A DNA stretch of 64,000 nucleotides from positions 1-64,000 of the forward strand of contig WYBL01000081.1 of assembly GCA_011526565.1 (NCBI GenBank). The letters are read 5' to 3'. Position 1 is the first letter of the stretch, and the number at the start of each line of letters is the position of its first letter. Under the pieces are notes generated by a model, which made no database searches, was not told where the DNA came from, and was given only the letters and a program-made list of their open reading frames with translations. A program made the position numbers and the translations under genes. This document shows positions 1-12,921 of the stretch, piece by piece. Origin of the DNA: Acidobacteriota bacterium. Lineage in GTDB: Bacteria; Acidobacteriota; Vicinamibacteria; Fen-336.

Positions 1-100
1 CCGGACGTTCCCGGTCGTGGGTGCACGTCCCGCGCCGGCGGTCGGTTTGCGGTACCGCCGTCACGGGGCGTGCCTGGCTGTTCGCGGAACGCGGTGTCTG
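1..100. other. Left-edge sequence with no supportable gene
   Basis: No recognisable protein, RNA gene or promoter is visible. Reading frames stay open here on both strands only because the DNA is so GC-rich. It is not recognisable 23S rRNA, which matters because the next gene belongs to a family first known from rRNA intervening sequences. Anything upstream lies outside the window. Confidence 0.5.
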
Positions 101-183
101 CGCGTCGCCTCCTCGACTTTGGGCCCCTTGCCCGCCTCCTTGTGCGAAGGCGGGGCGAGGGGCCCCGACGAGGAGGCGACGCG
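101..183 (+). promoter_or_regulatory. Large hairpin burying the Shine-Dalgarno of the next gene
   Basis: Bases 101-115 (CGCGTCGCCTCCTCG) are the perfect reverse complement of 169-183. Inside, 121-137 pairs with 148-165 with one G-U pair and one bulge. The result is about 32 base pairs interrupted by one small internal loop. The right arm ends one base before the ATG at 185 and contains the only good Shine-Dalgarno, GAGGAGG at 170-176. When folded, the structure should hide the ribosome-binding site. The pairing is read directly from the sequence; a translational-control role is inference. Confidence 0.75.
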
Positions 184-184
184 A

Positions 185-535
185 ATGGCATACACGATCC
201 CGAACCGCAATCACCCTACGCTCCACCGGCTCGACTGCTATCGGTTGGCGGTCGAGTTCCATCGCATGGTTGCGGACCTGGCTCCGCGCGGGAGCGGGCT
301 GGGGGATCAGTTGCGGCGGGCGGCGGCGAGCATTGCGTTGAATCTTGCGGAGGGCCACGGGCGGATGACGCGGGCGGAGCAGGCGCGGTTCACGCTGATC
401 GCGCGGGGTTCGGCGCTGGAGTGCCTGGCGATCCTGGATCTGCTCGAGGGTGAGGCAGGAGTCTGCGACGCGCGTCGGGTTCTGGTGCGGGTGGTGCAGA
501 TGACCACCGGCCTGTGGCGCAAGCAGGTCGCCTGA
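185..535 (+). CDS. Four-helix-bundle protein (23S rRNA intervening-sequence protein family)
   Basis: A 116-residue protein of the four-helix-bundle family (PF05635-type). It shows the family signature around residues 47-66, with the DQLRRAAAS and NLAEGHGR blocks. Family members occur inside 23S rRNA intervening sequences or as free-standing genes, and relatives serve as accessory proteins of diversity-generating retroelements; no reverse transcriptase or rRNA lies nearby. The ATG at 185 is preferred over an upstream extension because it follows GAGGAGG by 8 bases and the extension would translate the hairpin arms. The molecular role is unknown. The family call is strong. Confidence 0.85.
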   Translation: MAYTIPNRNHPTLHRLDCYRLAVEFHRMVADLAPRGSGLGDQLRRAAASIALNLAEGHGRMTRAEQARFTLIARGSALECLAILDLLEGEAGVCDARRVLVRVVQMTTGLWRKQVA

Positions 536-643
536 GCCTCCTGCGGCCCGCGCGCCTGCACGACCTGCTGCGCGAGGCGCGCCGCTTCTACCGCCTCGGG
601 CAGCGCGAGAAGCTGGAGAAGATCGCGGGCTCGTGAGGCGGGC
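536..643 (+). other. Short gap with an orphan C-terminus-like reading frame
   Basis: A forward frame stays open from 454 to a TGA at 634-636. Its last ~30 residues (including LREARRFYRLGQREKLEKI) look like a helical protein tail. No start with a ribosome-binding site is visible and the frame overlaps the previous gene. It may be a decayed gene remnant or chance. No promoter or terminator is evident before the convergent permease gene. Confidence 0.25.
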
Positions 644-1714
644 TCAGCGCGGCGGCGACGGTTCCCGCGCGCCCCCTCCCATCAGGACCGCGAGCCAGCG
701 CAGGTCCTCGCTGTTCTCGAGCAGGATCTTCAGCGTCATCGTCACCGGCACCGCCAGCACGATGCCGACGCCGCCGAGGATGAAGCCCCAGGCGACCAGC
801 GAGAGGATCACGACCAGCGGCGAGAGGCCCAGCGAGCGCCCCATCAGGTGCGGCTCGACGACGCTGCTCATCACCTGGTTGACGACGACGATGCCGATCA
901 CGACCGCGATCGCGGAACCGGGTCCGTGCTGGACGAGCGCCAGTAGCGTCGGCGGCGCGGCCGCGAGGATCGAGCCCAGGTTCGGGATGAAGTTGAGCAC
1001 GAAGGCCAGGAAGCCCCAGAGGAAGGCGAAGTCGATGCCCAGCAGGGCCACCCACGAGCCGCAGCCGACGCCGGTCGCCAGGCTGACGAGCGCCTTGACC
1101 CGCAGGTAGACCTGCACCTCGGCGGCGACCTTGGCGAGGCGCTCCTCCGCACGGAACGACTCGCCGAACGCGGCGTGGAGCTTGGCCGGCAGCCGCGGCC
1201 CCTCCATCAGCGCGAAGGCCAGGACCAGGACCACGAGCACGAACTGGGTCAGCAGTCGCGTCACGGTCGCCGCCGTTCCGCTGAACAGGCCGAGCAGTTG
1301 CTGTGGCCCGAGCATCTCCGGCAACGGCGCGTCGGCGGGCATGCCGTGGCGCGCCAGCCAGGCACGGCCTTCGCCGGCCATGGCGACGAAGCGCTGCTCG
1401 TAGCGGGGCGCGGCCTCCGCCAGATCCCGGAAGGAAGTGGTGAGCACGAGGGCGAGGAAGACGACGACGGCGCTCCCGGCGACGATCGTCAGCAGCACCG
1501 CGAGGCCTTGCGGCAGGCGCCGCCCGCCGGGCAGCGGCAGGCGACGCAGGCGGTCGAGCAGCGGGGAGCCGATCACGGCCAGGAACACGCCGAGCAGCAC
1601 CGGCACCACTGCCACCGCGGCGGCACGAAGCCCGGCGGCGAGGACCACGACGGCGGCGGCGACGAGCAGGACCCGCGAGCCGGGGCCGAAACGGTCGATG
1701 CTTCCGTCCGGCAC
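644..1714 (-). CDS. AI-2E family transporter (PerM/YdiK-like permease)
   Basis: A 356-residue integral membrane protein of the AI-2E exporter superfamily (PF01594 type). A paired N-terminal hydrophobic segment (about residues 14-47) is followed by a central soluble stretch (about 90-215) and a C-terminal block of hydrophobic helices with the family-typical NFIPNLGSILAA and WGFILGGVGIVLAVP elements. Members include the autoinducer-2 exporter TqsA and Na+/H+ antiporters, so the substrate cannot be read from sequence. The start is GTG, 11 bases after the stop of the Uma2-type gene, so the two are probably cotranscribed. No strong Shine-Dalgarno is seen. Confidence 0.85.
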   Translation of the reverse strand: MPDGSIDRFGPGSRVLLVAAAVVVLAAGLRAAAVAVVPVLLGVFLAVIGSPLLDRLRRLPLPGGRRLPQGLAVLLTIVAGSAVVVFLALVLTTSFRDLAEAAPRYEQRFVAMAGEGRAWLARHGMPADAPLPEMLGPQQLLGLFSGTAATVTRLLTQFVLVVLVLAFALMEGPRLPAKLHAAFGESFRAEERLAKVAAEVQVYLRVKALVSLATGVGCGSWVALLGIDFAFLWGFLAFVLNFIPNLGSILAAAPPTLLALVQHGPGSAIAVVIGIVVVNQVMSSVVEPHLMGRSLGLSPLVVILSLVAWGFILGGVGIVLAVPVTMTLKILLENSEDLRWLAVLMGGGAREPSPPR

Positions 1715-1725
1715 GCCGGGCCGCC

Positions 1726-2292
1726 TTATCCGAACAGGTCGTCGACGGCGACCGCGACGCCGGACACGCTCGCGGCCTGCGCGACCTCGCCGCGGCCCGC
1801 GACCGCGCGCGTGCCCCAGCGAGCGGCACCCGGGTCGGGGTCGCGGTGGATCTCGATCGCCTCGGCCTCGAGGTTGACGATCCAGTACTCGGGCACGCCG
1901 TGGCGCGCGTAGAGCTCGGCCTTGACCCCGCGGTCCTTGCGCAGCGACTCGCCCGCGACCTCGATCACCAGCAGCGGGTGGCGGGGATGCTCGGTGCGCG
2001 AGCGGCCCTCTTCCGCGGTCACCACGGCGACGTCGGGTTCCGGCTCGCTCTGGTCGCCGAGGGTGACGGGAAGCTGGTACAGGACGTCGAACTCGTCGCC
2101 GAGCTGCCGGCTGAGCAGCCGGCCGATCTTCTGTACGGCATGCGCGTGCGATCTCTTCTGCGGGCTCGCGCGGACCAGCACCCCCTCGATCAGCTCCAGC
2201 CGTTCGTCCTCGTCGAAGACGCCGGCCTCGACCATGCGGTGATACTCCGCCACCGTCAGCCGCCGCGGTTCCAGCTCCATGACCGTCGCCAT
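1726..2292 (-). CDS. Uma2 family protein (DUF820, restriction-endonuclease-like fold)
   Basis: A 188-residue Uma2/DUF820 protein with a PD-(D/E)XK-type nuclease core. The N-terminal LTVAEYHRMVEAG is followed by LIEGVLV, EPDVAVV (acidic metal ligand), LLVIEVAGES (second acid) and KAELYARHGVPEYWIVN, the family hallmark. The biological role is poorly known; these genes are often multicopy and have been considered putative endonucleases. The ATG at 2292 is chosen because a -10-like TAACTT lies 7 bases upstream, so the long in-frame upstream extension is unlikely to be translated. It lies upstream of the AI-2E-type permease and is divergent from mak. Confidence 0.85.
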   Translation of the reverse strand: MATVMELEPRRLTVAEYHRMVEAGVFDEDERLELIEGVLVRASPQKRSHAHAVQKIGRLLSRQLGDEFDVLYQLPVTLGDQSEPEPDVAVVTAEEGRSRTEHPRHPLLVIEVAGESLRKDRGVKAELYARHGVPEYWIVNLEAEAIEIHRDPDPGAARWGTRAVAGRGEVAQAASVSGVAVAVDDLFG

Positions 2293-2299
2293 CACGTCG

Positions 2300-2338
2300 A
2301 AGTTAGCACCGCGCCTCGGGGCCGGAAAGCCCGATAAT
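2300..2338. promoter_or_regulatory. Divergent -10-like elements for Uma2 and mak
   Basis: Minus-strand TAACTT (2305-2300) lies 7 bases before the Uma2 ATG. Plus-strand GATAAT (2333-2338) lies 10 bases before the mak ATG. Both would start transcripts within a few bases of translation. No clear -35 elements or Shine-Dalgarno sequences are seen. Confidence 0.45.
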
Positions 2339-2348
2339 CGCGGGCGCC

Positions 2349-3218
2349 ATGCGGATCGGCATCGACCTCGGCGGCACCAAGATCGAAGGCGTCGCGCTGG
2401 ACGCCTCCGGCGCGACGCGCGCACGGCGGCGGGTGGCGACACCGCGCGACGACTACGACGCGACGCTGCGCGCGATGGCCGAGATCGTCGCCGCACTCGA
2501 GGCCGAAGCCGGCGAACGCGGTACCGTCGGCGTCGGCATGCCGGGGGCGATCTCGCCGGCGACGGGCCGGGTCAAGAACGCCAACTCGACCTGGCTCAAC
2601 GGCCGCATGCTGAAGCCGGACCTGGAGGCCGCCCTCGGCCGCGAGGTCCGGTTCGCCAACGACGCCAACTGCTTCGCGGTGTCCGAGGCCCGCGACGGCG
2701 CGGCGGCCGGACGGCGGCTGGTGTTCGGCGTGATCGTCGGCACCGGCACGGGCGGCGGCATCGCCATCGGCGGCCACGCGTGGACCGGCCCCAACGCGAT
2801 CGCCGGCGAGTGGGGCCACAACCCTCTGCCGTGGCCGCGGATCGGCGAGTGGCCGGGCCCGGCCTGCTACTGCGGCAAGCACGGCTGCATCGAGACGTTC
2901 CTCTCGGGACCGGGCCTCGCCCGCGACGCGGGCGGGCGCAGCGCCGAGGAGCTGGCCGCGGCGACCGACGTGGCGGCCCGCGAGGCGCTCGCCCGTCACG
3001 CCGACCGCATGGCGCGCGCGCTCGCCTCGGTGCTCAACCTGCTCGACCCCGACGCGATCGTGCTCGGCGGCGGCCTGTCCAACCTGCCCCACCTCTACGA
3101 GGAGGTGCCGCGGTTGTGGGGCCGCTACGCGTTCAGCGACGGCGTCGACACGCCGCTGCTGCCGCCCGCGCACGGCGACGCCTCGGGCGTGCGCGGCGCC
3201 GCCTGGCTCTGGGAGTGA
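2349..3218 (+). CDS. mak: Fructokinase, ROK family
   Basis: A 289-residue ROK-family sugar kinase closely resembling Escherichia coli Mak (YajF), which phosphorylates fructose to fructose 6-phosphate with ATP in the cytoplasm. Shared blocks are the N-terminal phosphate loop DLGGTKIEGVAL, the TPRDDY segment, VKNANSTWLNG, FANDANCFAVSEA, the ATP-binding GTGTGGG, GEWGHNPLPW, the zinc motif CYCGKHGCIETF, and the end GDASGVRGAAWLW. Length matches E. coli Mak to within about 15 residues. ATG is 10 bases after a GATAAT box with no Shine-Dalgarno, suggesting a near-leaderless mRNA. It converges on slyX. Other hexoses could be secondary substrates. Confidence 0.92.
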   Translation: MRIGIDLGGTKIEGVALDASGATRARRRVATPRDDYDATLRAMAEIVAALEAEAGERGTVGVGMPGAISPATGRVKNANSTWLNGRMLKPDLEAALGREVRFANDANCFAVSEARDGAAAGRRLVFGVIVGTGTGGGIAIGGHAWTGPNAIAGEWGHNPLPWPRIGEWPGPACYCGKHGCIETFLSGPGLARDAGGRSAEELAAATDVAAREALARHADRMARALASVLNLLDPDAIVLGGGLSNLPHLYEEVPRLWGRYAFSDGVDTPLLPPAHGDASGVRGAAWLWE

Positions 3219-3225
3219 CTCGCCC

Positions 3226-3417
3226 TCAGTAATGAGGGGGCTTCTCGCCGGGCGCGTCGGCGAGCGGCGCCTGGCTCTGGCTCTCCAGCTCGCGGACCCG
3301 CTTCTCGAGCCGCTCGACGCGCTGCGTGAAGTCGCGCAGGACCTCGTCGAGCTCCGCGATCGTGCGCTCCTGGTGCGCGACCTTCTCCTCGAGCGCGATC
3401 AACCGTTCGTCGGACAT
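3226..3417 (-). CDS. slyX: SlyX family protein
   Basis: A 63-residue coiled-coil protein with heptad-like spacing from about residue 5 to 45 and the conserved SlyX ending PPHY. SlyX-family proteins are small and widespread; their biochemical function is not established. The internal ATG at 3417 is chosen over the one 12 bases upstream because a -10-like TATGCT (3430-3425) lies just before it and the family begins near MSDERL. Convergent with mak, 7 bases between stop codons. Confidence 0.85.
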   Translation of the reverse strand: MSDERLIALEEKVAHQERTIAELDEVLRDFTQRVERLEKRVRELESQSQAPLADAPGEKPPHY

Positions 3418-3424
3418 GGCCGCG

Positions 3425-3458
3425 AGCATATCCCCGCCCGCGGAGCCCGGGAGATAAT
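3425..3458. promoter_or_regulatory. Divergent -10-like elements for slyX and the Ser/Thr kinase
   Basis: Minus-strand TATGCT (3430-3425) lies 7 bases before the slyX start. Plus-strand GATAAT (3453-3458) lies 9 bases before the kinase GTG. Predicted transcription starts fall at or within a few bases of the start codons, and neither gene has a Shine-Dalgarno. Confidence 0.45.
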
Positions 3459-3467
3459 CGGCGTCTC

Positions 3468-5868
<2,401 letters not shown>

Positions 5869-5891
<23 letters not shown>

Positions 5892-7050
5892 CCCCGAGCA
5901 GCCGCTTCTCGGCCTGCAGGAAGTAGGGCACGGCGAGGAACGCGAGCGCGGCCGCGATCGCCCACGCGCCGCGGAAGCCGATGCGCTCGGAGAGGAAGCC
6001 GATCGCGACCGAGCCGGTGCCGATGCCGGTGTCGAAGGCGGCCAGGATCGAGCCGAAGGCGGCGCCGCGCCGCTCGGGCGGCACGTTCTGCAGCACCAGC
6101 GCCGCGAACGCGGGGTAGGCGGCGCCGAAGCCGGTGCCGAAGACGACGGCCGCGGCGATCCAGCCGTTGCGGGTGGGCGGCGGCACCATCATGGCGAGGC
6201 CGACGGCGATCGCCACCAGGCACGGGATCAGCACCCGCCGGTGGCCGAGGGCGTCGGTCTGGCGCCCGATCAGCACCCGCGAGAACAGCATCGCGCCGGC
6301 GAACACGGTGAAGAAGAGGCTCTTCGGCTCGATCCCCGCGCGCTGGGCGTCGACCGCCGAGAACGACGTGATGCCGCCGTAGCCGAACGAGTAGAGGAAG
6401 AGCGTCAGCGACAGGAACACGATCCGCCACTCGACGACGCCGCCGCGGCCTTCGGCGCGGAAGCGGGGCTGGTGGCGCGGCTCGCGCAGCCGCGACGCGA
6501 TCGCCGCCATCACCAGGTTGAGGGCGCCGCAGGTCAGGCACACGGCCGGCCAGCCGTGGGCCTTGAGCGCGAAGCCGAACGACGGCGCCATCGAGATCGC
6601 GGCGATCGTCGACAGGCCCCACAGCCCGAGCCCCTCGGCCCGGCGATGAGCCGGCAGGATGTCCGACACGAAGGCCGCCGAGGCCGCCATCAGCCCCGAC
6701 CAGAAAGCCCCGTGCAGCGGCACCAGCGCCAGGAGTGGCGTCACGCCTGGCACGACGGCGTAGGCGGCGGCGAACACCGCGAGCACGAGGCTGCACGAGA
6801 CCAGCACCCGGCGCCGGCCGAAGCGGTCGGCCAGCGCCCCCGTGAAAGGTGCGGCGACCGCCGACGAGTAGGTGAGCAGGCCCAGGAACATCCCGGCCGC
6901 GAAATCGCTGCCGCCCAGCTCCAGGATGCGGAAGGGAGCCGTCGGGAACAGCATGAACGCCGACAGGAACACCGTGAACGTGAAGCCGCACATGACGAAG
7001 AACAGCGGCGTGAACAGGCGGTCGGAGGCGGCGGGGCCGGAATCGCTCAA
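5869..7050 (-). CDS. MFS transporter
   Basis: A 393-residue major facilitator superfamily protein with about twelve hydrophobic helices. It has the loop 2-3 signature GALADRFGRRRVL and its degenerate counterpart in the second half (GRQTDALGHRRVL). The substrate cannot be inferred; the overall look is of drug- or metabolite-efflux members. A TTG start at 7050 is chosen because the first helix needs the residues before the internal Met and a TAGAAT box lies 11 bases upstream; the upstream in-frame extension would cross that promoter. Its last 23 bases overlap the convergent kinase gene. Confidence 0.85.
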
Positions 7051-7061
7051 GCGGGAGGGGC

Positions 7062-7067
7062 ATTCTA
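7062..7067 (-). promoter_or_regulatory. -10-like element TAGAAT of the MFS gene
   Basis: TAGAAT (7067 to 7062) lies 11 bases before the TTG start, giving a predicted leader of only a few bases. No clear -35 is visible. Confidence 0.4.
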
Positions 7068-7086
7068 GCCCCCCGCGAGGGCGCAC

Positions 7087-7114
7087 TATTTTCGCGATCG
7101 AGGTGGCACACCTC
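7087..7114 (+). promoter_or_regulatory. Putative nifJ promoter with operator-like palindrome
   Basis: A -10-like TATTTT (7087-7092) is followed by the inverted repeat GAGGTG-GCA-CACCTC (7100-7114), which would sit at the transcription start, a classical repressor position. The AGGAGGA ribosome-binding site (7134-7140) precedes the ATG at 7144. The repeat is seen directly; operator function is inference. Confidence 0.45.
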
Positions 7115-7143
7115 TTGGACTCTGCCTCCGACCAGGAGGACAC

Positions 7144-10752
<3,609 letters not shown>

Positions 10753-10762
10753 GGAGAGCGTC

Positions 10763-11755
10763 ATGGACCTCAAGACCAACTACCTCGGGTTCGACCTGGC
10801 GCACCCGTTCCTGCCGGGCGCCTCTCCGCTGTGCGACGACCTCGACACCGTCAGGCGGCTGGAGGACGCCGGCGCCCCGGCCCTCGTGCTGCGCTCGCTG
10901 TTCGAGGAGCAGATCGTCCGCGAGCAGGTCGCGACCTTCGTCCACACCGAGTCGCACGGCGAGTCGTTCGCCGAGGCGATGACCTACTTCCCGGCGCCGC
11001 AGAGCTTCGTGCTCGGGCCCGACGAGTACCTCGACCACCTGCGGCAGGTGAAGCGGGCCGTGTCGATCCCGGTGATCGCCTCGCTCAACGGCACCACGCC
11101 GGGCGCCTGGATCGACCACGGCAAGCTGCTCGAGGAGGCCGGCGCCGACGCCATCGAGCTCAACGTCTACCGGCTCGCCACCGACCTCGAGACCGACGGC
11201 CGCGCCGTGGAAGAGGCGACGCTCACGATGGTGCGCGACCTGCGGGCGGCGGTGACGCTGCCGCTGGCCGTCAAGCTCTCGCCCTTCTACTCGGCTCCCG
11301 CGTCGTTCGGGGCGCAGTGCGCGCGAGCCGGCGCTTCCGCCCTCGTGCTGTTCAACCGCTTCTACCAGCCCGACGTCGATCCCGTGGCGCTCGAGGTGAA
11401 GCGCGAGCTGCACCTGTCGACCTCGGAGGAGCTGCCGCTGCGGCTGCGCTGGCTGGCGATCCTGTCCGGCCGGGTCGCCGCCGACCTCGCGGTCAGCGGC
11501 GGCGTGCACACCGCTGTCGACGGCGTGAAGTCGATCATGTGCGGCGCCAGCGCGGTGCAGGTGGTCTCGGCCCTGCTCAAGCACGGCCCCGACCACCTCA
11601 AGGAGCTGCGGGTCTCGTTCGAGCGCTGGCTCGAGGAGCACGAGTGGAACTCGGTCTCCGAGATGCGCGGCAACCTCGGCCTCGACCGCTGTCCCGACCC
11701 CGCGGTCTACGAGCGCGCCAACTACATACTCATGCTGCAGAGCTGGAAGGCGTAG
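10763..11755 (+). CDS. Dihydroorotate dehydrogenase-like flavoprotein
   Basis: A 330-residue TIM-barrel protein of the dihydroorotate dehydrogenase family. It has the N-terminal YLGFDLAHPFLPGASPLC (substrate and FMN-binding loop), IELNVY, LAVKLSPF (FMN lysine region) and the C-terminal FMN phosphate site SGGVHTAVDG with MCGASAVQVVSALL. In several bacterial lineages this PyrD-like subfamily sits beside nifJ rather than with pyrimidine genes, so a pyrimidine role is uncertain and an electron-transfer or accessory oxidoreductase role is possible (inference). Starts 10 bases after the nifJ stop with a GGGAGAG ribosome-binding site, so cotranslated expression is likely. Confidence 0.85.
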   Translation: MDLKTNYLGFDLAHPFLPGASPLCDDLDTVRRLEDAGAPALVLRSLFEEQIVREQVATFVHTESHGESFAEAMTYFPAPQSFVLGPDEYLDHLRQVKRAVSIPVIASLNGTTPGAWIDHGKLLEEAGADAIELNVYRLATDLETDGRAVEEATLTMVRDLRAAVTLPLAVKLSPFYSAPASFGAQCARAGASALVLFNRFYQPDVDPVALEVKRELHLSTSEELPLRLRWLAILSGRVAADLAVSGGVHTAVDGVKSIMCGASAVQVVSALLKHGPDHLKELRVSFERWLEEHEWNSVSEMRGNLGLDRCPDPAVYERANYILMLQSWKA

Positions 11756-11764
11756 GCCGGCCCC

Positions 11765-12304
11765 ATGTCGTCGAGCGAGGGCGGGCGCCCGGCGCCCGCC
11801 CCGTACTCCAACCCCTACCTCGCCGGCTTCGGCCTCGGCCTGGTGTTGCTCGCGGCCTTCGTGCTGATGGGCCGCGGGCTGGGCGCCGTCGGCGCATTCA
11901 ACACGGTGGTCGCCTGGCTCGCCTCGCTCGCCGCGCCGCAGTGGGTCGCGGACCACGAGTTCCTGGGGCGCTACCTGGGCGACGGCGAGCACCACCCGCT
12001 GCGCTCGTGGATCGTGCTGGAGGTGGTCGGCCTCGCGCTCGGCGCGCTGCTCTCCGGCTGGCTCGCCCACCGCGTGGCGGGCACCGTCGAGCGCGGCCCG
12101 CGCGCGTCGGTCGGCGCGCGGCTCGGCCTCGCCTTCGCCGGCGGGGCGCTGATGGGCATCGGCGCCGACCTGGCCCGCGGCTGCACCTCGGGCCAGGCGC
12201 TCACCGGTGGCGCGATGCTCAACCTCGGGAGCTGGGCCTTCATGATGTGCGTGTTCGCCGGCGCCTACGCGGCGGCGCCGCTGGTGCGGAGGCAGTGGCG
12301 ATGA
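11765..12304 (+). CDS. YeeE/YedE family membrane protein, N-terminal half
   Basis: A 179-residue membrane protein with about four hydrophobic helices and the family motif ARGCTSGQALTGGAMLNLGSW near residues 138-158, whose cysteine is conserved in YeeE/YedE sulfur-compound transporters. The E. coli relative YeeE (TsuA) imports thiosulfate as one ~350-residue chain. Here the fold is split between this gene and the next, which overlap by ATGA. Location after nifJ and the flavoprotein suggests delivery of sulfur compounds for Fe-S assembly or detoxification, which is inference. Confidence 0.85.
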   Translation: MSSSEGGRPAPAPYSNPYLAGFGLGLVLLAAFVLMGRGLGAVGAFNTVVAWLASLAAPQWVADHEFLGRYLGDGEHHPLRSWIVLEVVGLALGALLSGWLAHRVAGTVERGPRASVGARLGLAFAGGALMGIGADLARGCTSGQALTGGAMLNLGSWAFMMCVFAGAYAAAPLVRRQWR

Positions 12305-12894
12305 ACGCTCCGCTCTACGAGACCGGCGCCTTCGGCGAAGGCGTCTCGCTGCTGCTCGCGCTGCTGCTGGGGATCGGCTTCGGCTTCGCGCTGGAGCGGG
12401 CCGGCTTCGGCAGCGCGCGCAAGCTCACCTCGCAGTTCTACCTGGACGATCTCGCGGTCTTCAAGGTGATGTTCACCGCGATCGTGACCGCGATGATCGG
12501 CACCAGCGCGCTGGCCTGGGCGGGCGTGCTCGACCTGTCGCTGGTCGCGCTGGTCCCCACGTACTGGATCGCGCAGGTCGTCGGCGGCCTGCTGCTGGGC
12601 GTCGGCTTCGTCGTCGGCGGCTACTGCCCGGGCACCGGCGTGGCCGCGGCGGCCACCGGGCGGCTCGACGGCCTCGTCACGCTGCTCGGCATCCTCGCCG
12701 GCTGCGCCGGCTTCGCCTTCGCCTACCCCGCGCTGCAGTCGCTCTACCTCGCGGGCGAGATGGGCGAGCAGACGCTGCCGGACTTCTTCGGCGTCCCCCG
12801 CGCGCTCGTCGTCGCCGCGGTCCTCGCGATGGCCCTCGCCGGCTTCGCCGCCGCCCACGCGATCGAGCGCCGCTTCGCCGGCCGGCGGGTGTAG
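12301..12894 (+). CDS. YeeE/YedE family membrane protein, C-terminal half
   Basis: A 197-residue membrane protein with about five helices. It has the first-half-like element FGFALERAGFGSARKL near residue 30 and the second conserved cysteine motif GGYCPGTGVAAAATGRLDG near residues 100-120. It completes the YeeE/YedE (TsuA-like) fold with the preceding gene; ATG at 12301 overlaps the previous TGA, consistent with translational coupling and a 1:1 complex. The substrate is probably thiosulfate or another reduced sulfur species by family, not proven. Last gene of the nifJ operon, 27 bases from the convergent VWA gene. Confidence 0.85.
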   Translation: MNAPLYETGAFGEGVSLLLALLLGIGFGFALERAGFGSARKLTSQFYLDDLAVFKVMFTAIVTAMIGTSALAWAGVLDLSLVALVPTYWIAQVVGGLLLGVGFVVGGYCPGTGVAAAATGRLDGLVTLLGILAGCAGFAFAYPALQSLYLAGEMGEQTLPDFFGVPRALVVAAVLAMALAGFAAAHAIERRFAGRRV

Positions 12895-12921
12895 CGCGGC
12901 CTCCGCTCGCCGTCGGGGCAA

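Noticed and set aside
17..184. N-terminal extension of the four-helix-bundle protein
   Set aside because: It would translate the hairpin, lacks family similarity, and the ATG at 185 has a good Shine-Dalgarno.
101..636. An actual 23S rRNA intervening sequence
   Set aside because: Neither flank resembles 23S rRNA, and the stem lies wholly upstream of the gene rather than around it.
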